Source: an uncultured Veillonella sp. (GTDB taxonomy: Bacteria; Bacillota; Negativicutes; Veillonellales; Veillonellaceae). From it: a stretch of 7,503 nt of DNA. Numbering within the stretch: position 1 is the first letter of the stretch; each line of letters begins with the position of its first letter. Made by a program: the position numbers and the translations under genes. Shown one piece after another: positions 1-7,503 of the stretch. The notes below the pieces were generated by a model, which saw nothing but the letters and a program-made list of their open reading frames with translations, was not told where the DNA came from and ran no database searches. Location of the stretch: positions 1-7,503 of the forward strand of contig CAKQBP010000062.1 of assembly GCA_934216375.1 (NCBI GenBank), written 5' to 3'.

Positions 1-475
1 ACGCGTATCTGATAGCGTAGTATACATGACAGCAGATGAAGAAGAAGGCATGACAATTGCCCAAGCGAACTCCCCACTTGATGAGGAAGGCTACTTCACA
101 ACTGAACACGTAGCTTGTCGTCGTGGTCATGACGTATTAGAAGTTACACCTGATAAGGTTGACTATATGGACGTAAGTCCAAAAGAAGTTGTATCCATTG
201 GTACAGCTATGATTCCATTCCTTGAAAATGACGATGCTAATCGTGCTTTGATGGGGGCGAACATGCAACGTCAAGCGGTGCCACTCTTGCGTGCTCAAGC
301 ACCACTTGTTGGTACTGGTATGGAATATACAGCAGCTACTGACTCCGGCGTTTGCGTATTAGCGCGTGAAGCGGGTAAAGTTGTACGTTGCTGGGGTAAT
401 GAAATCCACGTTCTTCGTGATAGCGACGGTCGTGTTGACACATATCGTTTGAATAAATTTCGGTCCTGCTACTGA
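1..475 (+). CDS. rpoB: RNA polymerase beta subunit, fragment upstream of a frameshift (5' end outside the window)
   Basis: This is the middle part of the beta subunit of DNA-directed RNA polymerase, which with beta' forms the active-site cleft. The frame is open from base 2, so the ATG at 26 is an internal methionine and not a start. Reading from the edge it gives the conserved [21 protein letters not shown] stretch in slightly shorter form, then [15 protein letters not shown], the [20 protein letters not shown] segment and PLVGTGME. All are hallmarks of RpoB in both E. coli and B. subtilis. The match runs to YRLNKF (codon TTT at 458-460). After that four unrelated codons lead to a TGA stop at 473-475. 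The next conserved block, [12 protein letters not shown], starts at 462 in another frame, so the protein is cut in the middle of a conserved region. Identity as rpoB is very sure. Whether the break exists in the living cell is doubtful. Confidence 0.95.
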   Translation, partial: RVSDSVVYMTADEEEGMTIAQANSPLDEEGYFTTEHVACRRGHDVLEVTPDKVDYMDVSPKEVVSIGTAMIPFLENDDANRALMGANMQRQAVPLLRAQAPLVGTGMEYTAATDSGVCVLAREAGKVVRCWGNEIHVLRDSDGRVDTYRLNKFRSCY

Positions 476-490
476 TGGCGGTGAATTGGC
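455..490 (+). other. Deletion/frameshift junction in rpoB
   Basis: Upstream, frame 2 ends its RpoB match with YRLNKF at 460. Downstream, frame 3 resumes with [12 protein letters not shown] at 462. In both E. coli and B. subtilis RpoB, as I recall them, 29 residues lie between these blocks, including the conserved RSNQ-TC-NQ and a closing Ala-Asp. Here only one base (C461) lies between them, so about 86 bases are missing. Since 86 is not a multiple of three, the frame shifts. No reading frame contains the missing residues, so programmed frameshifting could not restore a normal protein. Confidence 0.88.
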
Positions 491-2399
491 ATTGGGGTAT
501 AACGTTCTTGTAGCGTTCATGCCTTGGGAAGGTTATAACTACGAGGATGCTATCTTGCTTAGTGAAGAACTTTGCAAAGAAGATATCTATACATCTATTC
601 ATATTGAAGAATACGAATGTGATGCGCGCGACACTAAATTAGGCGCTGAAGAAATCACTCGTGAATTGCCTAATACTGGTGACGATACACTTAAAAATTT
701 GGATGAAGAAGGTATTATTTGCATTGGTGCAGAAGTACATCCTGGCGATATCCTCGTAGGTAAAGCTACGCCAAAAGGTGAAACTGAACTTACTCCAGAG
801 GAACGTTTATTGCGCGCTATCTTTGGCGATAAAGAACGTGAAGTTCGTGACACCTCCTTGCGCGTGCCTCATGGCGAATCTGGTAAAGTTGTAGACGTTA
901 AAGTTTTCACTCGTGAAAATGGCGACGAATTACAACCAGGTGTAAATAAACTTGTTCGCGTATATATCGCTCAAAAACGTAAGATTCATGAAGGCGATAA
1001 AATGGCGGGCCGTCATGGTAATAAAGGTGTCGTTTCTCGCGTTATGAGAAAAGAAGATATGCCATTCCTTCCAGATGGTACTCCAGTACAAATCGTATTG
1101 AACCCATTGGGCGTACCTTCTCGTATGAATATCGGTCAGGTTCTTGAAACTCACTTGGGTTGGGCTGTTCAAGGCTTAGGTATGAAAATCAAAGCTACAG
1201 ACCTTCACATTCAAAACGTGTTGAAAGAAGCTCGTACTGATGCGTCTTACTGGGAACAAATCGATGCAATCCGCGACCTTTATGCTCAAATTGAAGAATT
1301 GGAAGCGAAAGTTGCAGAAGATGTAACCGTAAATCATTTCGAAGAAAATGAACAAATCATTACTTTGAAAACTAAAATTCTAAAACATGTAGAAAAAGCG
1401 GCGCAAAAGAAATTGGACGCTATGGGTGGCGAAGCTCGTTACCAAGAACTTAAAGCTATTGAAGCTAAATACAATGCACTTCATGTAGAATTCTTTGATT
1501 CTGAAGAAGAGGCTCCTGAAATGGATCCTGCGCTTGTAGAAGAATTAGAGGCAATTAGCAAAGTCAAGAATACGCTTAACAACATTCACTCTGCTGAAGA
1601 AAAACGCGTTGAAATTCGCAAAGAGTTGGAAAGCCTTGGCTATGATTTTGACAAATATGGCATGCCAAAACCAGATGTAGCAGGTATTCATATTGCTACA
1701 CCTGTATTTGATGGTGCTCACGAAAAGGACGTATTCGAAACATTGGCGATTGCAGGTCGTCCTGATGATGGTAAAACCGTGCTATATGATGGTCGTACTG
1801 GTGAACCGATGGATAATCGCGTTACTGTTGGTTACGTTTACATGCTTAAACTCCATCATTTGGTTGATGACAAAATCCATGCTCGTTCTACAGGTCCGTA
1901 CTCCCTTGTTACACAACAACCTTTGGGCGGTAAAGCTCAGTTCGGTGGCCAACGTTTCGGGGAAATGGAAGTTTGGGCTCTAGAAGCATATGGCGCAGCC
2001 TATACCCTTCAAGAGCTATTAACTGTTAAGTCTGACGACGTTGTTGGTCGTGTGAAAGCATACGAAAAAATCGTTAAAGGCGAAAACATCCCTGAACCAG
2101 GTGTACCTGAGTCCTTCAAGGTATTGCTTAAAGAACTTCAAAGTATCGGTCTCGATGTAAAAATCTTGAACGAAGATCAAGAAGAAGTTGTTATGAAAGA
2201 ACTTGAGGACGAAGATGAGGTGGTAGAAACTGGTATTGAAGAAGTTATGGAAGGCAGTGCTGTAGAAACTGATGAAGTAACTGTAGTAGAACCAGAAGTA
2301 GAGGAAGAGGAAGAATTACCAGCTGATAACGGCGGTGAAGATGATATTCTTAGCCAATTGGCGTACCCAATGGGCGATTCCTCTAACGATGAAGACTAA
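462..2399 (+). CDS. rpoB: RNA polymerase beta subunit, C-terminal part downstream of the frameshift
   Basis: This frame holds the C-terminal catalytic half of the beta subunit. It is open from 453 and beta homology starts at 462. The first possible start is TTG at 486, which has no convincing ribosome binding site, so I read it as the continuation of the broken gene. Numbering from that [11 protein letters not shown] has E20 and D21 (E. coli E813/D814); K164 and K172, the latter just before MAGRHGNKG, match active-site lysines K1065 and K1073. [35 protein letters not shown] and [20 protein letters not shown] all follow in normal order. A helix-rich insertion lies at about residues 236-399. 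The last 75 codons (2172-2396) form a very acidic tail. The gene ends 29 bases before rpoC and is co-transcribed with it. Confidence 0.95.
   Translation, partial: GPATDGGELALGYNVLVAFMPWEGYNYEDAILLSEELCKEDIYTSIHIEEYECDARDTKLGAEEITRELPNTGDDTLKNLDEEGIICIGAEVHPGDILVGKATPKGETELTPEERLLRAIFGDKEREVRDTSLRVPHGESGKVVDVKVFTRENGDELQPGVNKLVRVYIAQKRKIHEGDKMAGRHGNKGVVSRVMRKEDMPFLPDGTPVQIVLNPLGVPSRMNIGQVLETHLGWAVQGLGMKIKATDLHIQNVLKEARTDASYWEQIDAIRDLYAQIEELEAKVAEDVTVNHFEENEQIITLKTKILKHVEKAAQKKLDAMGGEARYQELKAIEAKYNALHVEFFDSEEEAPEMDPALVEELEAISKVKNTLNNIHSAEEKRVEIRKELESLGYDFDKYGMPKPDVAGIHIATPVFDGAHEKDVFETLAIAGRPDDGKTVLYDGRTGEPMDNRVTVGYVYMLKLHHLVDDKIHARSTGPYSLVTQQPLGGKAQFGGQRFGEMEVWALEAYGAAYTLQELLTVKSDDVVGRVKAYEKIVKGENIPEPGVPESFKVLLKELQSIGLDVKILNEDQEEVVMKELEDEDEVVETGIEEVMEGSAVETDEVTVVEPEVEEEEELPADNGGEDDILSQLAYPMGDSSNDED
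1191..1682 (+). other. Insertion of ~164 residues in RpoB at the beta-i11 position
   Basis: B. subtilis RpoB runs almost directly from MNIGQVLE...LG to IHIASPVFDGA. Here the equivalent blocks end at about 1190 (GLGMKI) and resume at 1683 ([12 protein letters not shown]). The segment between is in frame, charged and rich in Glu, Lys and Ala, with heptad-like stretches such as [24 protein letters not shown] and [13 protein letters not shown] predict mostly alpha-helices or a coiled coil. E. coli carries its smaller beta-i11 insertion at the same position. The role here is unknown. The boundaries are accurate to a few residues. Confidence 0.8.
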
Positions 2400-2409
2400 A
2401 ACTATCTAT

Positions 2410-2431
2410 AAGGAAGGGAGCGATAGTAGTG
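2410..2431 (+). promoter_or_regulatory. Ribosome binding site and GTG start of rpoC
   Basis: A purine-rich run AAGGAAGGGAG at 2410-2420 lies eight bases before GTG at 2429-2431. This is a strong Shine-Dalgarno with good spacing. It fixes the GTG as the start, and the protein then begins MLDVNEF, like other Bacillota RpoC proteins. Confidence 0.85.
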
Positions 2432-5400
2432 CTAGACGTAAATGAATTCGATTCCATGCGAATCGGTTTAGCCTCTCCAGAGCAGATTTTATCCTGGTCT
2501 CATGGGGAAGTTAAGAAACCTGAAACAATTAACTACCGTACGTTGAAGCCAGAACGTGATGGTCTATTCTGTGAACGCATTTTTGGACCAACAAAGGACT
2601 GGGAATGTCACTGCGGCAAATATAAACGCATCCGCCATAAAGGCGTAGTCTGCGACAAATGTGGTGTAGAGGTTACTCGTGCGAAAGTACGTCGTGAACG
2701 TATGGGCCATATTCAATTGGCTACTCCTGTATCTCACATTTGGTACTTCAAAGGAATCCCATCCCGTATGGGTCTTATCCTTGACATATCACCACGTTCT
2801 TTGGAACGCGTATTATACTTTGCTTCCTACATCGTAGTAGATCCAGCTGGTACACCATTGACAAAACGTCAATTGTTGTCCGAGCAAGAATACCGCGAAT
2901 ACGAAGCTCAATTTAATGAAGACGGTTATACTATCGGTGGTAAATCCGTCGTAATCGAAACAGTAGCTCAACGTAATGAACGTTTAGCTATTGTTCGTGA
3001 AGCACAACGTAAAGAGCGCTATAATGCGGCTCTTCGTGATGATGCAACAATACCAGAAGCTGATAAGGAATACGAAGAATTAACTCGTGAAGAACGCTAT
3101 GAATTAGGCGCTGCTGAAGAGGTCCTCTTCGCATGTATCGACATGGGTGCTGAAGCGGTAAAAGCTCTCTTATCAGAACTTGATCTTGAAGCATTGAATG
3201 CTGAATTGCGCGAAGAGTTGAACACTGCTAGTGGTCAACGTAAAATCCGTGCAGTTCGTCGTTTGGAAGTAGTAGAAGCATTCCGTCAATCTGGGAACCG
3301 TCCAGAATGGATGATTATGGACATCGTTCCTGTAATCCCACCTGAATTGCGTCCTATGGTCCAATTAGATGGTGGCCGCTTTGCTACATCTGACCTCAAC
3401 GATTTATACCGTCGTGTTATCAACCGTAACAACCGTTTAAAACGTTTACTCGACTTGGGTGCTCCTGATATCATCGTGCGCAACGAAAAACGCATGCTTC
3501 AAGAAGCGGTTGATGCATTGATTGATAATGGCCGTCGCGGTCGTCCTGTTACAGGTCCTGGTAACCGCCCATTGAAATCTTTATCCGATATGCTTAAAGG
3601 TAAACAAGGTCGTTTCCGTCAAAACTTGCTCGGTAAACGTGTTGACTACTCCGGTCGTTCCGTAATCGTAGTAGGTCCTGAACTTAAAATGCACCAATGT
3701 GGTTTACCAAAAGAAATGGCATTGGAATTGTTCAAACCGTTCGTTATGAAACGCTTGGTAGAACGTGGTCAAGCATCCAATATTAAGGCCGCTAAACGCC
3801 AAGTCGAAAGAATCGGCCCTGGCGTATGGGAATCCTTAGAAGAGGTAATCAAAGAACATCCAGTTCTCTTGAACCGTGCCCCTACATTGCATAGACTTGG
3901 TATTCAAGCCTTCGAACCAATCCTTTGGGAAGGCCGTGCTATCAAATTGCATCCATTAGTATGTACAGCGTTCAATGCCGACTTTGACGGTGACCAAATG
4001 GCGTGTCACTTACCATTGTCCGTAGAAGCACAAGCGGAAGCTCGTACATTGATGCTTTCTAGCCATAATATTTTGTCCACTAAGGATGGTAAGCCAGTAG
4101 CAGTACCTTCTCAAGATATGATCTTAGGTACATACTACCTAACAGTTGTACGCGAAGATACTCGTGATAAAGCAAAAACATTTGCTACCTATGATGAAGT
4201 TATGCTTGCCTATGAGTCTCATATCATTGGTTTGCAAGATATTCTTTATATCCGTTTACCTGATCATGGCCGTGTAGAAACAACAGCAGGTCGCTTGATC
4301 TTCAACAATGCTTTATTCCCAGAATTGTGGCAATATGAGAAACGTGAAGATGGCATTTACACATTAGGTAAGGTTATGGATAAGAAAACAGTTGGTAAAT
4401 TGGTTGATCAATGTTTCCAATTGTTTGGTAATGAAAAGACTGCAGAACTTTTGGACCGCATTAAGTCCTTGGGTTACTCCTTTGCACGTCGTGCAGGTAT
4501 GACTGTAGCTATTGCTGATATTAAAGTACCAGAAGTTAAAACTAGTTTGTTAGATACAGCGGAGCAAGAGGTAGAAAAAGTATCTCGTATGTACCGTCGT
4601 GGTCTTATTACAGAAGAAGAACGTTATCGTAAAACTATCCAATTATGGACAAAGGCAACAGAAGATGTTACCGATGCGATGATGGATAACATGGCGTGCG
4701 ACAAAGATGGATTCAACCCTGTTTACATGATGGCTATCTCTGGTGCCCGTGGTAATAAACAACAGATTCGTCAGCTTGCTGGTATGCGTGGTTTGATGGC
4801 CGATCCATCTGGTCGTATTATCGACTTACCAATCAAAGCAAACTTTAAAGAAGGTTTGACTGTATTGGATTACTTTACATCCTCTCATGGTGCTCGTAAA
4901 GGTTTGGCCGATACAGCGCTTCGTACAGCTGACTCTGGTTACTTGACTCGTCGTCTTGTTGACGTATCTCAAGACGTAATCGTTCGTGAGGATGATTGTG
5001 ACGTTGTAGGTATCGATCTCGTTCGTGAACGTGCTCGTTTGGCAACATCTTCACGTCAAGCATTAGAATTGCTTAAAGATAAGCTCATTGGTCGTGTTCT
5101 AGATAAAGATGTAGTGAACGCTGAAACAGGGGAACTGGTTGTACCTGCTGAAACTATCTTAGACGAACAATGCTTGGCTGATATTGCTGAAGCCGGTGTT
5201 ACATCTATTGCATTGCGTGGTGCACATTTGGGTTCTGATAGCGATATTAACCATACTAACTTGGTTCAAAAAATTATTCTTGGTGAAAGCGACGATAGCA
5301 TCCGTGCAACATTGAAAGAAACTATGGTTCAAAATATGTTGAATAAGGATACTGTACAAGCAATCGTTGACAGCGAAGGGGTAGAAATTTTCCCAGCTGA

Positions 5401-6631
5401 TACACGTCTCACCGAAGAAGGCATCGAAGCGATTCTTAACTCCGATGTAAAAGAAGTACAAGTACGCAACAATGAAATCCACGGTATTGAAGTGGAAGCT
5501 ATCGTTGAAGGCACTGGTGTTATCGAGCCATTAAAAGACCGTATCGTAGGTCGTATTGCAGCTGAAGAATTAGTTAATAAGGAAACTGGCGAAGTCATCG
5601 TTCCTCTTAACGGTGAAATCACAGAGGCGTTAGCTGATGAAGTTGTAAAACACTATGAAACAGTAAAAATCCGTTCCGTATTAACTTGCCGTAGCCCGTA
5701 TGGCGTATGTCGCAAGTGTTATGGTCGTGATCTAGGAACTGGCAACCAAGTTCAAGTTGGTGAAGCTGTAGGTATCATTGCGGCACAATCCATCGGTGAA
5801 CCTGGTACTCAGTTGACAATGCGTACGTTCCATACTGGTGGTGTCGCAGGTGACGATATTACACAAGGTTTGCCACGTGTCGAAGAATTGTTCGAAGCTC
5901 GTAAACCAAAACGTAATGCTATCATCGCAGAAAACGAAGGTACAGTTCGCGTTGTACCTAATGAAAGTAAAAAAGGTACAAATACTATCTTTATCACTGG
6001 TGAAGATGGTGTTGAACTCGATTACCTCATCCCTTATGGTTCTCGTATTATCGTTAAAGACGGTGATGTGGTATCCTTGGGCGCTCGTTTGACAGAGGGG
6101 TCTATCAATCCTCATGACATCATGCGTGTAATGGGTACTGAAGCAACTCAACGTTACCTCGTATACGAAGTACAAAAAGTATACAAATCCCAAGGTGTAG
6201 AAATTAACGATAAACATATCGAAGTTATCGTTCGTCAAATGCTTCATAAAGTTAAAATTGAAACAGCTGGCGATGCGGATATGCTTCCAGGGGATATGGT
6301 GGACGTTAATACCTTTGACGAAGAAAACCGTCGTCTTACCCTCAATGGTCGTGAAAATGCTACAGGCAAACGCACGCTATTGGGTATTACGAAAGCCGCT
6401 TTGGCAACGGACTCCTTCTTGTCCGCTGCGTCCTTCCAAGAAACAACACGTGTTCTTACCGACGCTGCCATCAAGGGTAAAATCGATCCATTATTGGGCT
6501 TAAAAGAAAACGTAATTATCGGTAAGTTGATTCCTGCTGGTACAGGCATGAGTCGTTACCGTAAGATTGAAGTTGTAAAAAATACACCTGAAATCATTGA
6601 TATTACGGAAGAGGTTATGTCTGAAGATTAA
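2429..6631 (+). CDS. rpoC: DNA-directed RNA polymerase beta' subunit, complete, 1400 residues
   Basis: The beta' subunit carries the catalytic magnesium site of RNA polymerase and pairs with RpoB. The start is GTG at 2429. Visible in order: the first zinc site, C60, C62, C75 and C78; [12 protein letters not shown] and FGPTKDWEC before and around it; an extra ~70 residues at about 163-236; [15 protein letters not shown] and [21 protein letters not shown]; the metal-binding NADFDGDQ with D518, D520 and D522; the bridge-helix segment SGARGN...QLAGMRGLM; the trigger loop around H820, [19 protein letters not shown]; the second zinc site, C857, C1087, C1094 and C1097; and the C-terminal block LGITKAAL...[19 protein letters not shown]. 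There is no proteobacterial insertion in the trigger loop. It is about 200 residues longer than B. subtilis RpoC (about 1199), explained by the N-terminal insertion and by extra modules inside the second zinc domain. The frame is intact and all catalytic residues are present. Confidence 0.98.
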   Translation: MLDVNEFDSMRIGLASPEQILSWSHGEVKKPETINYRTLKPERDGLFCERIFGPTKDWECHCGKYKRIRHKGVVCDKCGVEVTRAKVRRERMGHIQLATPVSHIWYFKGIPSRMGLILDISPRSLERVLYFASYIVVDPAGTPLTKRQLLSEQEYREYEAQFNEDGYTIGGKSVVIETVAQRNERLAIVREAQRKERYNAALRDDATIPEADKEYEELTREERYELGAAEEVLFACIDMGAEAVKALLSELDLEALNAELREELNTASGQRKIRAVRRLEVVEAFRQSGNRPEWMIMDIVPVIPPELRPMVQLDGGRFATSDLNDLYRRVINRNNRLKRLLDLGAPDIIVRNEKRMLQEAVDALIDNGRRGRPVTGPGNRPLKSLSDMLKGKQGRFRQNLLGKRVDYSGRSVIVVGPELKMHQCGLPKEMALELFKPFVMKRLVERGQASNIKAAKRQVERIGPGVWESLEEVIKEHPVLLNRAPTLHRLGIQAFEPILWEGRAIKLHPLVCTAFNADFDGDQMACHLPLSVEAQAEARTLMLSSHNILSTKDGKPVAVPSQDMILGTYYLTVVREDTRDKAKTFATYDEVMLAYESHIIGLQDILYIRLPDHGRVETTAGRLIFNNALFPELWQYEKREDGIYTLGKVMDKKTVGKLVDQCFQLFGNEKTAELLDRIKSLGYSFARRAGMTVAIADIKVPEVKTSLLDTAEQEVEKVSRMYRRGLITEEERYRKTIQLWTKATEDVTDAMMDNMACDKDGFNPVYMMAISGARGNKQQIRQLAGMRGLMADPSGRIIDLPIKANFKEGLTVLDYFTSSHGARKGLADTALRTADSGYLTRRLVDVSQDVIVREDDCDVVGIDLVRERARLATSSRQALELLKDKLIGRVLDKDVVNAETGELVVPAETILDEQCLADIAEAGVTSIALRGAHLGSDSDINHTNLVQKIILGESDDSIRATLKETMVQNMLNKDTVQAIVDSEGVEIFPADTRLTEEGIEAILNSDVKEVQVRNNEIHGIEVEAIVEGTGVIEPLKDRIVGRIAAEELVNKETGEVIVPLNGEITEALADEVVKHYETVKIRSVLTCRSPYGVCRKCYGRDLGTGNQVQVGEAVGIIAAQSIGEPGTQLTMRTFHTGGVAGDDITQGLPRVEELFEARKPKRNAIIAENEGTVRVVPNESKKGTNTIFITGEDGVELDYLIPYGSRIIVKDGDVVSLGARLTEGSINPHDIMRVMGTEATQRYLVYEVQKVYKSQGVEINDKHIEVIVRQMLHKVKIETAGDADMLPGDMVDVNTFDEENRRLTLNGRENATGKRTLLGITKAALATDSFLSAASFQETTRVLTDAAIKGKIDPLLGLKENVIIGKLIPAGTGMSRYRKIEVVKNTPEIIDITEEVMSED
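2915..3136 (+). other. Insertion of ~70 residues near the RpoC N-terminus
   Basis: In B. subtilis RpoC the block QLLSEKEYRAY is followed within about ten residues by MGAEAIHKLL. Here [15 protein letters not shown] is followed by about 70 extra residues before [18 protein letters not shown]. The extra part is charged, with [21 protein letters not shown] and [26 protein letters not shown] helical segments, and reads as a pair of amphipathic helices. It is in frame and has the same codon style as its surroundings. The function is unknown. Boundaries are approximate. Confidence 0.7.
5072..5674 (+). repeat. Three divergent copies of a ~50-residue module inside the second zinc domain of RpoC
   Basis: Copy 1 is at 5072-5218 (49 residues), copy 2 at 5312-5467 (52) and copy 3 at 5531-5674 (48). 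The starts [18 protein letters not shown] and LKDRIVGRI align. So do the middles [17 protein letters not shown] and ETGEVIVP, and the ends VTSIALR, VKEVQVR and YETVKIR. By eye, copies 1 and 3 share 13 of their first 25 residues; copy 2 is the most diverged. The linkers are 31 and 21 residues. Copy 3 with its preceding linker ([16 protein letters not shown]) looks like the single module normally present in Bacillota RpoC. The DNA is not obviously repeated, so the duplication appears old. Confidence 0.72.
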
Positions 6632-6706
6632 TTGCTTCGGAGCGGCCATTAGGCTATATATAATTGTATAGACTTGTTGCATTATTGATACTGTGCGACA
6701 GAATAA

Positions 6707-6737
6707 AAAAGGGTGCACCCGCGAGGTGCACCCTTTT
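6707..6737. terminator. Bidirectional intrinsic terminator between rpoC and the convergent transporter gene
   Basis: The stem GGGTGCACC (6711-6719) pairs perfectly with GGTGCACCC (6725-6733) around the five-base loop CGCGA. Four A-T pairs extend the stem to 13 bp (6707-6737). On the + strand the stem ends in TTTT, followed by GTT. On the - strand six A's at 6705-6710 give a TTTTTT run. It therefore can end the rpoBC transcript, 76 bases after the rpoC stop, and the transporter transcript coming from the other side. Confidence 0.93.
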
Positions 6738-6759
6738 GTTATGGGGAATTATTGGTTTG

Positions 6760-6798
6760 AGAGATATATATGTATGAGCTCTATGATTATATGTCTCT
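6760..6798. other. AT-rich inverted repeat, possible weak hairpin
   Basis: Bases 6760-6770 (AGAGATATATA) can pair with 6788-6798 (TATATGTCTCT) over 11 bp, with one T-G wobble and a 17-base loop that contains GAGCTC. No T-run follows, so it is not a classical terminator. It lies in the 3' untranslated region of the - strand gene. Chance pairing in AT-rich DNA is possible. Confidence 0.35.
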
Positions 6799-6842
6799 AT
6801 AATTATAGGTCTATATAAATTGAGGGCTTCATGATATGTGTT

Positions 6843-6878
6843 AGTATCAGTTTGTTAAATAAAATGATACTTTGTTAA
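6843..6878. repeat. Short inverted repeat with overlapping direct repeat downstream of the transporter gene
   Basis: AGTATCA (6843-6849) and TGATACT (6865-6871) form a perfect 7-bp inverted repeat around 15 bases. The octamer TTTGTTAA occurs at 6851-6858 and again at 6871-6878, 20 bases apart. It starts 24 bases after the end of the - strand transporter gene. Its role, if any, is unknown. Confidence 0.35.
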
Positions 6879-6894
6879 GGTTGTGGTATGAAAA

Positions 6895-7503
6895 CTATTC
6901 AGCTGTTTCTTCCGCGTCATGAGACATGATGTCATAACCGACGTCATCCGATAAAGTAAGATATCGTTCGTACTGTCGAATGATATCGGTAATGATATCC
7001 TCCCGTGTCATATACTGCGCATCGTATCCGGCGCGCCCGTCACTGAAATATGTCATAGGAATTGCGTTGGTGCTTTCAGTAATGTGAGGAATGTTAGGAT
7101 CTTCAATGAGATGATCTGATACCTCTTGCGTAACGAGCTTGATGCCGTAGGTAAAGTTGCGCATTGATTCTTTTTCGATGGTTAACTCTACGGAGGCGTC
7201 GTTACTGTTGAAATATTTGTCAATTCTCGTAGTTAATCCGTACTCTTCGGTCAATTCTTTATTGAGCTGATACATAGCAGGTAGTGCTGTCGTTTTCATA
7301 AAGGAGATAACATCTTCTGACTGCGTTTGATTGAGTATTTTAGCAAGACCTTGCTTCCAGTTCTTGCTGTCCCAGTAGGTGGATGTGGTTGAAAGTTTTG
7401 TGTTAAAGTATTGCGTATCTGTCAATAATCCCTGCCATAAGCTGTAGCACATGATAACCATCAAGGCTGCAAACGGTAAGGCGAGAATGAGTGTTACCGA
7501 CTG
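6895..7503 (-). CDS. BCCT-family (BetT-like) choline/betaine/carnitine transporter, C-terminal 202 residues (5' end outside the window)
   Basis: This is the C-terminal end of what appears to be a betaine/choline/carnitine transporter, a 12-helix secondary transporter of the inner membrane that takes up quaternary ammonium compounds, often as osmoprotectants. The frame is open to the window edge, so the TTG at 7464 and ATG at 7461 are internal. Residues 3-22 from the edge (VTLILALPFAALMVIMCYSL) form a hydrophobic segment typical of the last BCCT membrane helix, with the usual LPF and CYSL. About 175 hydrophilic residues follow. They resemble the long cytoplasmic tail of E. coli BetT: a Trp-containing KQGLAKIL start, VISFMKTTALPAMYQLNKEL, and near the end GYDAQYMTREDIITDIIRQYERYL. 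In BetT this tail affects activation by osmotic stress. The substrate cannot be told from this part. The gene converges on rpoC and shares its terminator. The BCCT call is fairly sure; the BetT-like tail call rests on remembered similarity. Confidence 0.78.
   Translation of the reverse strand, partial: QSVTLILALPFAALMVIMCYSLWQGLLTDTQYFNTKLSTTSTYWDSKNWKQGLAKILNQTQSEDVISFMKTTALPAMYQLNKELTEEYGLTTRIDKYFNSNDASVELTIEKESMRNFTYGIKLVTQEVSDHLIEDPNIPHITESTNAIPMTYFSDGRAGYDAQYMTREDIITDIIRQYERYLTLSDDVGYDIMSHDAEETAE

Noticed and set aside
26..28. ATG as the start of a separate 149-residue protein
   Set aside because: The frame is open to the window edge and RpoB homology extends upstream of it; this is an internal methionine.
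486..488. TTG as the real start of a separate gene encoding the C-terminal part of RpoB
   Set aside because: Homology to RpoB begins upstream at 462 in the same frame, and no good ribosome binding site precedes the TTG. It lies inside conserved GELALG.
453..490. Programmed ribosomal frameshift or recoding in rpoB
   Set aside because: The conserved residues between the two blocks are absent from all three frames, so a shift would not restore a normal protein.
5159..5482. Open frame of 107 codons on the - strand opposite the repeated modules
   Set aside because: It is an antisense shadow of rpoC with no independent support.
5732..6247. Open frame of 171 codons on the - strand inside rpoC
   Set aside because: It lies opposite strongly conserved RpoC sequence, has a composition typical of an antisense shadow, and shows no ribosome binding site or recognisable domain.
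6635..6650. Small GCT-TCGG-AGC hairpin just after the rpoC stop
   Set aside because: Only three solid base pairs and no T-run; the strong terminator is at 6707-6737.
7459..7464. TTG/ATG as the real start of a 189-residue secreted or membrane-anchored protein
   Set aside because: The frame continues open to the window edge, and the start would fall inside the hydrophobic helix that matches the last BCCT membrane segment.

Overview
The window is a stretch of bacterial chromosome carrying the end of the RNA polymerase beta/beta' operon and, facing it, the end of a membrane transporter gene. From left to right it holds: the 3' two-fifths or so of rpoB (1-2399, + strand, 5' end outside the window, broken by a frameshift near 461); a complete rpoC (2429-6631, + strand, GTG start with a strong Shine-Dalgarno); a 263-base AT-rich intergenic stretch with a strong bidirectional intrinsic terminator (6707-6737); and the last 202 codons of a BCCT-family (BetT-like) transporter on the - strand (6895-7503), convergent with rpoC.

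Organism: RpoB and RpoC match low-GC Gram-positive-type (Bacillota) subunits over most of their length (trigger loop without the proteobacterial insertion, B. subtilis-like N-terminus of RpoC). RpoB nevertheless carries a long insertion at the position of the E. coli beta-i11 insertion, and RpoC is about 200 residues longer than in B. subtilis. With the moderately AT-rich base composition, this suggests a member of the Negativicutes, with Veillonella or a close relative as my best guess. That is inference from memory of the families; no search was run.

The beta and beta' subunits together form the catalytic core of RNA polymerase. The two genes are 29 bases apart and surely co-transcribed from a promoter upstream of the window. 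Transcription ends at the hairpin after rpoC, which also has a T-run on its other side and so can end the convergent transporter transcript.

Three points deserve attention. (1) rpoB is interrupted: about 29 residues that are conserved from E. coli to B. subtilis are missing and the frame is shifted. In an essential single-copy gene this is more likely an assembly or sequencing artefact than biology. (2) RpoC contains what looks like three divergent copies of a ~50-residue module between the first cysteine of its second zinc site and the remaining three, stretching the usual ~74-residue spacing to 230. (3) RpoB has a ~164-residue, helix-rich insertion, and RpoC a second insertion of ~70 residues near its N-terminus. 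I saw no mobile element, CRISPR array, tRNA or rRNA, and no evidence of a wholly new gene system.
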